64,000 nucleotides of DNA from Bacteroidales bacterium (GTDB lineage: Bacteria > Bacteroidota > Bacteroidia > Bacteroidales > JAIOZK01), in NCBI GenBank assembly GCA_021738625.1, contig JAIPBS010000020.1, positions 1-64,000 on the forward strand, read 5' to 3'. Both the position numbers and the translations under genes were made by a program. Of the stretch, positions 58,196-64,000 are shown in pieces. Each line of letters starts with the position of its first letter. The stretch's first letter is position 1. A model generated the notes under the pieces. The model saw nothing but the letters and a program-made list of their open reading frames with translations. It did no database searches and was not told the DNA's origin.

Positions 58196-60061
58196 ATGAA
58201 AAAAGTTTTTCTAACCAAACTGTTGTTAATCGCCGCGGTTTTGTTGAGCGCACAGGAAAATTTCAATAAGCTCCGCTATATGCAAAACCATCACATCCCC
58301 ATGGATCCGGCCCTGGCGCCTGGAAACCATGTTTTCCCCAAAAGCGAAAGTCCGGTTGTTTATAATAAATCGGGAGATGTGGATGTTGTTATCGGCGAAA
58401 CCAGGTATGATCTGCAATCCCCCAACTCCATGCAGAACAGAATATATCACTACCCCGATCAAGATGCCGGGGCCGTTTGGACCATGGGATTTGAGGATGG
58501 CTCGGGTTTTTCTGACAAGGGTACCGGTTATAACTATTTTAAGGACTGGGAGTGGGGTTTAATACCTGCTCAACGGCTGGAGTCTGTCGAAACGGCTTTC
58601 CCTTCCTATGCTCCCTTTGGTGAAAATGGCGAGATCGTTGCGGCACACGATATGACCGGGCGGATTGTATTTAACCGGAGAGAGAACAAGGGCGAAGGCC
58701 AGTGGAACGAGTTTTTCTTTGAAGGCCCTGAGGGCGACCCGGGAATTTGTTTTAACCAAATGATCACAACCGGGGAAAATCACGATACCATTCACCTGCT
58801 TACCATCACCACACCCGTTGATAGCGGAGGCACGTTGTATGCAGGGCAGGACGGGGCGCTTTTGTATTCCAGGTCGCCTAACGGCGGGGAAAGCTGGGAT
58901 ATCCTGCACCAGATAATCGAAGGTACGGATTCGAGTTATTTTACAGGTCATGAACCGCTTGTATACGCATGGGCCTATCCCAGGGAACAAACCATTGCCT
59001 TTGTTTTGTTCGACGGGGTGACTGACGGGATCATCATGAAATCCACAGATGCGGGCGACAACTGGGAAAAGATAGAATTTTTTGATTCGCCCTGGGACGG
59101 GGGCCCCCTTCCCGACAGCACGGGCAAATTTGGCGGAGGCGACGGGTCGAATGCCATCGCCATTGATAACTATGACAATGCACATGTTGTTTTTGGCAGG
59201 CTCTGCCGAAAATACGTTGAGGGCATTGAACAATGGTATCCTTACTCCAACGGCGTGGTTTACTGGAATGAGGAAAAGGAGGAAATACTGGATACCACAA
59301 AAGTAGGTTCAGATGTGGGCGAAGCCGAATGGCTGGAAGACAATGGCTATTTGATCGGTAAAATCGAATACATTGATTCCCTTGAAACCGACTATGCTTC
59401 TTATTACTGCTCTGCAACCAGTATGGTACAGTTACAACTAAATACCATTGCAGATAAAGGATTTGTTTTTTACAGCAAAATGACCAAAGGCTATGATTAT
59501 GAGGAGAAGAACTACCGGCATATCTGGATGACATATTTTCTTATGCCTTTCGAAGGTTTGTTTGGTCAGTACATCGCTGATTATACAGCTGATGTGTTTC
59601 ATTTACAATCGGAATGTGTTTTTCCCTCCCATGCCTTTATTGAGAAATGGGATTATACATACTTGCTTGGAGTCTATCAGACCGATCATTTACCCGGTAT
59701 AGCCAGCAATTACCACGAACATGATTACGTGGATAATGAAATGGTCTGGTTACCGGTTATTATTGCTGAATATCCCCGAATAGATGAAATAAATTCAAAA
59801 CACACAATAAAGGTTTCCCAAAACGCTCCCAATCCATTTTCCGAAAAAACCCTTATTGAGGTGAACACCGGTTCCAGTGCCCCGCTCAGTCTCACAGTGA
59901 GAGACTTGCCGGGCAAAGTCATTTTGGAGTTTGATAAAGGAACCGTGGCACGCGGCCGGCATACTTTCGAAATTGACGGAAGTGATCTCAATAGTGGAAT
60001 ATATCTGTATACGGTTACTTCCGGCAATCAATCTCAAACCAAAAAAATGATCGTCCAATAG
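58196..60061 (+). CDS. Asp-box (BNR) propeller T9SS cargo, second of three paralogues
   Basis: 621 residues. Same plan as the preceding gene, 11 bp downstream, so one transcript: signal, NFNKLRYMQNHHIPMDP, VVIGETRYDLQSPNS, QNRIYHYPDQDAGAVWTMGF, Asp box SPNGGESW and STDAGDNW, then a variable third region (WLEDNGYLIGKIEYIDSLE) and the sorting domain (NAPNPFSEKTLIEVN ... GIYLYTVTSGNQSQTKKMIV). Its third Asp box position differs from the other copies (no clear SxDGGxTW), a sign of divergence. Terminator follows. Confidence 0.82.
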   Translation: MKKVFLTKLLLIAAVLLSAQENFNKLRYMQNHHIPMDPALAPGNHVFPKSESPVVYNKSGDVDVVIGETRYDLQSPNSMQNRIYHYPDQDAGAVWTMGFEDGSGFSDKGTGYNYFKDWEWGLIPAQRLESVETAFPSYAPFGENGEIVAAHDMTGRIVFNRRENKGEGQWNEFFFEGPEGDPGICFNQMITTGENHDTIHLLTITTPVDSGGTLYAGQDGALLYSRSPNGGESWDILHQIIEGTDSSYFTGHEPLVYAWAYPREQTIAFVLFDGVTDGIIMKSTDAGDNWEKIEFFDSPWDGGPLPDSTGKFGGGDGSNAIAIDNYDNAHVVFGRLCRKYVEGIEQWYPYSNGVVYWNEEKEEILDTTKVGSDVGEAEWLEDNGYLIGKIEYIDSLETDYASYYCSATSMVQLQLNTIADKGFVFYSKMTKGYDYEEKNYRHIWMTYFLMPFEGLFGQYIADYTADVFHLQSECVFPSHAFIEKWDYTYLLGVYQTDHLPGIASNYHEHDYVDNEMVWLPVIIAEYPRIDEINSKHTIKVSQNAPNPFSEKTLIEVNTGSSAPLSLTVRDLPGKVILEFDKGTVARGRHTFEIDGSDLNSGIYLYTVTSGNQSQTKKMIVQ

Positions 60062-60089
60062 ATTAAAAGTATTCAGTATATTTTTGCAG

Positions 60090-60116
60090 CCACCCCTGAT
60101 GCCCGGGGTGGTTTTT
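60090..60116 (+). terminator. Rho-independent terminator after the second paralogue
   Basis: CCACCCC-tgatgccc-GGGGTGG followed by TTTTT; strong stem 28 bp past the stop. Separates the first two paralogues from the third. Confidence 0.85.
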
Positions 60117-60377
60117 CATGCGTTCTTGTCTCACTGCACACTTTGTGTCGAAATCGTACACTTGTGTATCAGAAGCGAACAGCATTCTGATATTGGAATC
60201 ATACCTTTTAATCGCCTTTTTATTTATTATCAGAACACTAGTAATTATGGCACAATTAGTGTTAATAATTTAACAGTTGCGGATTAAAGCATTTTTTCTT
60301 TGGTCAATTTTTTTTCTGACCGGAGAATTGATGAAAACAAATTTCAAACCTAATGTTAAATTAAAAAGGAACGGATT
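60117..60377. other. AT-rich leader of the third paralogue
   Basis: No ORF. Contains a small inverted repeat GGTCA...TGACC (about 60303-60322) separated by a T tract, and an AAAGGA motif before the ATG. A promoter for the third gene should lie here, but no clean TAnnTTTG box was found. Confidence 0.4.
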
Positions 60378-62234
60378 ATGAAAAAATTACTATTATTTGT
60401 TTTAATAGCGGGCTTTGCTGTATCTGCCGTTGCGCAGAACAGAACGCTTGCTAAACGTTACGGGCCCATAAACAACAATGTGGCTCATGAATATGAGTTC
60501 ACCAAGAATTTCAGCCCGGTGACCTCAAATAACTTTACCGATGGCGAAGACATTATTATCGGTGAAACTCGCTATGATCTTCAGTCCAACTCTTCTGTAC
60601 AGAACAGGATATGGGCATATGAAGACGGAACAATAGGCGCTACCTGGACCCTAGGTTTTGATGATGGTACCGGATTTTCGGACAGGGGAACCGGTTACAA
60701 CTATTATGACGGATCGGATTGGGGAACCATCCCGACAGAACGTGTCGAACCCGTTAAAACAGGCTGGCCTTCTTATGCACCTTTTGGCCCCAATGGTGAA
60801 ATTACCTGCTCACACAGCAGCAACAACAGCATTCACTTCAGTTGGAGAGATACCAAAGGCGAAGGCGACTGGAACTATTTCGAGTTTGAAGGACCCGAAG
60901 GTGCTCCCGGTCTGCTTTGGCCCAGAATGATCACATCAGGCGAAAATCATGATATCATTCATCTGATTGCCCTGACCACCCCCGTTGCCAACGGAGGAAC
61001 CCTGTATGAGGGACAAGACGGCGCATTGCTGTATTCACGTTCGGTTGACGGCGGTGAAACCTGGGAGCCCGAAAACATGATCGTTGACGGCCTGGGCAGT
61101 GATTATTATGCACGCCTTAGCGGTGACGATTATGCCTGGGCGAAGCCACAGGGCAACACCCTCGCATTCTGCTATTTCAGTGGTTATACCGATGGTATTG
61201 TGCTGAAATCGGAAGACGGTGGTGACTCATGGGATCGCATCGAATTCTTCGAATTTCCCTGGGGCGGTAACGAACCCGATATCGTCGAAACATTTTTTGG
61301 CGCAGGAGACGGCTACAATGCCATTGCCCTCGACAACAGCGGCAAAGCGCATGTTGTTTTCGGACGTTTCCCCATCAAACTGGAAGAAGGCGATTTCTTC
61401 ACTTCTTACTATTATCCGAACGGATTGCTGTACTGGAACGAAGATATGGATCCGCTGGATACCACTCAGGTTGCCGGAGGATATGCATACTACCTGCCCG
61501 ATAACCTGCAGGAAGACGGCTACCTCTGCTCAAAGGTTTATGCACCTTTCGAAGAGCTTGGTGATGAATATCCTCCCGGATACCAAAGCTCGCTTTCAAG
61601 TATGCCCCAGATCTACATCGACGATATGGATCAAATTTTTGTCAGCTATTCTGCCATTGCAGCAGGATTTGAAACCGATGGCAAAAACTTCAGGCATGTT
61701 TACGGAATTTATTCACCCGACGGCGGCGCTACATGGGATACAAACAGTGTTACGGACTACACAGGAGATGTTTATCACCTGTTTTCCGAATGCGTGTTCC
61801 CTTCACTGTCACCCACGCTCTATGAATCGGATCACCTCCTGAAATTGGTTTACCAGACCAGCGACCAGCCCGGTATCTCTATTCGTCACGAAGAACACGG
61901 CATCATCGACAACAACATCGTTTATCTGCCGATTCCATGGTTATACACAGATATAGAAGAAGTTGAAGTGAATAACATTTCCTATGTTTCACAAAACTAT
62001 CCGAACCCTGCAAGCGATCGCACCATGATCCAGGTGAACACCAAAACCAGGTCTGACCTGAGTATGACGATTACCAACCTGGTAGGTAAGAAAGTTGCAG
62101 AGATCAATAAAGGAGCAGTTGATGCAGGAGTTCATTACTTCAACATCGATGTAAATGATCTTCCTGAAGGAATGTATCTCTATACGGTTCATTCCGGACA
62201 AAGCAAAACAACTATGAAAATGGTTGTTCGTTAA
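60378..62234 (+). CDS. Asp-box (BNR) propeller T9SS cargo, third of three paralogues
   Basis: 618 residues. Signal peptide (KKLLLFVLIAGFAVSAVAQ), IIIGETRYDLQSNSSVQNRIW, YEDGTIGATWTLGFDDGTG, Asp boxes SVDGGETW, SEDGGDSW and SPDGGATW, then the type A sorting domain (NYPNPASDRTMIQVN ... EGMYLYTVHSGQSKTTMKMV). It lacks the NFxKLRYMQ mature start of the other two (RTLAKRYGPINNN instead). More GC-rich third codon positions in the middle were noted by eye only. Own transcription unit with a strong terminator. Confidence 0.82.
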   Translation: MKKLLLFVLIAGFAVSAVAQNRTLAKRYGPINNNVAHEYEFTKNFSPVTSNNFTDGEDIIIGETRYDLQSNSSVQNRIWAYEDGTIGATWTLGFDDGTGFSDRGTGYNYYDGSDWGTIPTERVEPVKTGWPSYAPFGPNGEITCSHSSNNSIHFSWRDTKGEGDWNYFEFEGPEGAPGLLWPRMITSGENHDIIHLIALTTPVANGGTLYEGQDGALLYSRSVDGGETWEPENMIVDGLGSDYYARLSGDDYAWAKPQGNTLAFCYFSGYTDGIVLKSEDGGDSWDRIEFFEFPWGGNEPDIVETFFGAGDGYNAIALDNSGKAHVVFGRFPIKLEEGDFFTSYYYPNGLLYWNEDMDPLDTTQVAGGYAYYLPDNLQEDGYLCSKVYAPFEELGDEYPPGYQSSLSSMPQIYIDDMDQIFVSYSAIAAGFETDGKNFRHVYGIYSPDGGATWDTNSVTDYTGDVYHLFSECVFPSLSPTLYESDHLLKLVYQTSDQPGISIRHEEHGIIDNNIVYLPIPWLYTDIEEVEVNNISYVSQNYPNPASDRTMIQVNTKTRSDLSMTITNLVGKKVAEINKGAVDAGVHYFNIDVNDLPEGMYLYTVHSGQSKTTMKMVVR

Positions 62235-62257
62235 TAATCATTGTTTTTAGGTTTGAG

Positions 62258-62290
62258 ACCGGCCTCCGGATGGGGGCCGGTTTTTTTTTA
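62258..62290 (+). terminator. Rho-independent terminator after the third paralogue
   Basis: ACCGGCC-tccggatggg-GGCCGGT followed by a long T run (TTTTTTTT). Confidence 0.88.
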
Positions 62291-62516
62291 TTTTCTGATA
62301 TGAGCTCCGTCTAAAAAACTTTCAAGCGGATGATTTATTTAGCAATTTTTAGCCCTGATCCACCTCAGGCGGAGAGCTGCTAAAAATCAGTAGTTGGTAA
62401 AGTCCCCTTTAGGGGATTTAGGGGTTCTTTGCTTTTTTATAGTGGATTCAGTCTGCTGAATTTAAGGAGATTTTTCGCTTCGCTCGATATCCAGTGGCTT
62501 TTAACCGGAAAGAGTG
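62291..62516. other. Non-coding gap between convergent units
   Basis: About 225 bp with no credible ORF. It includes GTCCCCTTTAGGGGATTTAGGGG, a short palindromic phrase, and CCACCTCAGGCGGAG resembling the palindrome at 16907-16923; both look like dispersed repeat fragments. Confidence 0.4.
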
Positions 62517-62565
62517 AAAAAAATAAAAAGAGGCTGTCACTCAGGTAACTTGAGAAACAGCCTCT
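62517..62565 (-). terminator. Terminator of the FG-GAP protein gene
   Basis: Leftward: AGAGGCTGT ... ACAGCCTCT (9-bp perfect stem) followed by TTTTTATTTTTTT; 23 bp past the stop at 62589. Confidence 0.85.
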
Positions 62566-62588
62566 CTTAAAATAAAGGTGATTTGCTT

Positions 62589-64000
62589 TTATCTTGTCCT
62601 GATCACTCGTTCTCTGAAAACTTTATTCCCGGCTTTCAACTCAATAAAATAAATACCGGTTTTAACTTCATTTCCGCTTTCATCCGTACCATTCCAGTTC
62701 AGGCGATTTTCGCCTTCAGGCGTCAAACCATACTCGTAGCTGCTGATCAGGCTTCCCTTGATGTCATAAACATTCATTATGGCTTCCGCTTGTTCGTCCA
62801 GTTTAAAAAGGATGTTTAACTGTTGTGAGAAGGGATTCGGATATACCTGGGGTTTGTTGCTTTCCTTTGCAATTTCGGGCAGCAAGACTGGCGCCAGCGG
62901 GCCGCCGCTGAAACAATGCACATCGCCGTTTCTGCCGCCGCAAACCACTTCCATGGAACCGTCGCCCACCACGTCGGGTATAGCGTCGATGGCGTCGATG
63001 GCCGATCCGTATGCCACGGATTCCAGTTCGCTGCCGTCAACGCCATCCATAAACATGCAATAATTATTGGAATACAAGGTTCCGATGATCGCATCATTGA
63101 TGCCGTCACCGCTGATGTCTCTGATGCGGGAAACATTCCAGGGCTTGTCGGGGAGCGACTGAAACCAAACGGTTGAAGCATCATAACCGTTGATCACAAT
63201 GCCGTCGTCCCCGCTGTGTGCCACCAGAATATCGGAATAGCCGTCATCGTTTACATCGTTCATATGTTCGAAGCGAAGGAGCAGCGATCCAAAAACCGCT
63301 TGCTGCTGCAAGATGCTTCCGTTGGTTGCGTCGCAGAAATAATAGTTTCCTGAAAAGTCGCCGGCGGCCACGTCTTTCACTCCGTCGCCACTGATGTCGT
63401 CGAGCTGCACCAGCGCCCAGACGGATGAACCGCCGGTTTCGAACGACCATTCCTGGTTGCCGTTGCTGCCGTCGATGCCGGTTACCTTCCCGGCCGACTC
63501 ATCCTGATTGGATGAACCTGCCAGCACATCGGGATGTCCGTCGCCGGTGAAATCTTCAACACCGATCACCGAAAAAACCGGTCCGCCAAGGAAACTCGAC
63601 CAGATGACATCACCCAACAGGCCATCGAGGCAAAACACACGTCTGGGGCCGTTGTCGTTTGAGTCGTCGCCGACAGCTGCCAGCACATCCACCACGTCGT
63701 CGTTGTTGTAATCATATTTGCATGCCACCTGGTAAACCCAGCCGCCATCACCAAAGTCGGAGGTTTCATATTTCCAGATCTGTTCGCCTGTTTTTCCTGA
63801 TAAGGCCACAACCGAACGGTCGCCCCAGGCCGTGCCGACCACCACATCCTGGTAGCCGTCTGAATTGACGTCCTGTATGGTTTGGAGGGCATTCTGCTGA
63901 TAAATTGATCCGGAATAGATCTCGATCATCCACATCTGGTCGGCGGTGCCGTGAGAGTTGCCGTTGAAGCAGCGGATGCTGTTGTCTTCTGCGCATACGA
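62589..64000 (-). CDS. FG-GAP/VCBS propeller T9SS cargo, N-terminus outside the window
   Basis: At least 470 residues. The track starts it at an internal Met (63935), but the frame stays open to the window edge (VCAEDNSIRCFNGNSHG...), so the true start is to the right. Seven calcium-loop FG-GAP blades are visible: DVNSDGYQDVVVG, DYNNDDVVDVLAA, DFTGDGHPDVLAG, DISGDGVKDVAAG, DVNDDGYSDILVA, DISGDGINDAIIG and DVVGDGSMEVVCG. They are followed by a FlgD-like Ig (WNGTDESGNEVKTGIYFIEL) that doubles as a T9SS sorting domain. Integrin-like propeller fold, extracellular; ligand unknown. Confidence 0.88.
   Translation of the reverse strand, partial: VCAEDNSIRCFNGNSHGTADQMWMIEIYSGSIYQQNALQTIQDVNSDGYQDVVVGTAWGDRSVVALSGKTGEQIWKYETSDFGDGGWVYQVACKYDYNNDDVVDVLAAVGDDSNDNGPRRVFCLDGLLGDVIWSSFLGGPVFSVIGVEDFTGDGHPDVLAGSSNQDESAGKVTGIDGSNGNQEWSFETGGSSVWALVQLDDISGDGVKDVAAGDFSGNYYFCDATNGSILQQQAVFGSLLLRFEHMNDVNDDGYSDILVAHSGDDGIVINGYDASTVWFQSLPDKPWNVSRIRDISGDGINDAIIGTLYSNNYCMFMDGVDGSELESVAYGSAIDAIDAIPDVVGDGSMEVVCGGRNGDVHCFSGGPLAPVLLPEIAKESNKPQVYPNPFSQQLNILFKLDEQAEAIMNVYDIKGSLISSYEYGLTPEGENRLNWNGTDESGNEVKTGIYFIELKAGNKVFRERVIRTR

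Noticed and set aside
60117-60377. Small RNA or tRNA in the leader of the third paralogue
   Set aside because: No cloverleaf and no clear promoter-terminator pair was found; only a short inverted repeat is present.
56346-62234. Sialidases
   Set aside because: Asp boxes occur in many non-enzymatic propellers; no arginine triad or FRIP motif could be identified.

Overview
The window looks like a chromosome segment of a Bacteroidota bacterium, probably from the Bacteroidales/Marinilabiliales side; this is inferred from gene content, not from a marker-gene search. The evidence is: at least nine large secreted proteins ending in a type IX secretion (T9SS) C-terminal sorting domain, a complete Bat aerotolerance operon, Bacteroidota-type -7 promoter boxes (TAnnTTTG) in several leaders, and an envelope gene set (FadL-like porin plus SGNH lipoprotein, PASTA protein, M23 peptidase, hldD). 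No rRNA, tRNA or CRISPR array was seen.

Layout. 0-0.4 kb: the edge of a probable insertion sequence and the severed C-terminal part of a SlyD-type prolyl isomerase. 0.4-10 kb: an outer-membrane SPOR protein and a TPR protein, alaS, an M23 peptidase with a PQQ-like propeller, a MerR regulator, hldD/rfaD and an antitoxin-like gene without a toxin. 10.4-16.5 kb: a leftward four-gene operon with two MFSD1-like MFS carriers, a lipoprotein alkaline phosphatase and an AbgT transporter. 16.6-25 kb: small and conserved-unknown genes, pcm preceded by two possible tiny ORFs, a PLP decarboxylase, an SDR dehydrogenase flanked by matching palindromic elements, tandem repeats of 8 and 11 bp periods, and a TrmO-like gene. 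25-29.5 kb: two paralogous T9SS-exported trypsin-fold proteases. 29.5-40.5 kb: rluD, a T9SS cargo protein, a PASTA protein, ddl, rdgB, SGNH lipoprotein, FadL-like porin, an orphan sensor-domain protein, ung, a 42-residue lipoprotein and an outer-membrane protein. 40.7-47.8 kb: two giant propeller-containing T9SS cargoes and a secreted C1B cysteine protease. 47.8-56.2 kb: moxR-DUF58-batX-batA-batB-batC-batD-batE, with batE carrying a one-base frameshift. 56.3-64 kb: three tandem paralogous Asp-box proteins of about 615 residues and an FG-GAP propeller protein that runs off the right edge.

How it works together. Much of the window serves the envelope and the cell surface: nine proteins are sent out through T9SS, yet no core T9SS component (PorK/L/M/N, Sov, PorU/V) was recognised here. 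The Bat operon couples a MoxR chaperone ATPase to membrane-anchored vWA and TPR proteins. The four-gene transport operon looks like scavenging of phosphorylated and dipeptide-like compounds.

Most interesting points for follow-up: a seven-repeat propeller nested inside a fibronectin-III-like domain; an approximately 190-residue extracytoplasmic insert in one of the two MFS carriers; the tiny-ORF pair upstream of pcm; the repeat-flanked SDR cassette; the batE frameshift; and phased GTTAA repeats between the bat operon and the triplicated surface proteins. I did not find one clearly new multi-gene system.
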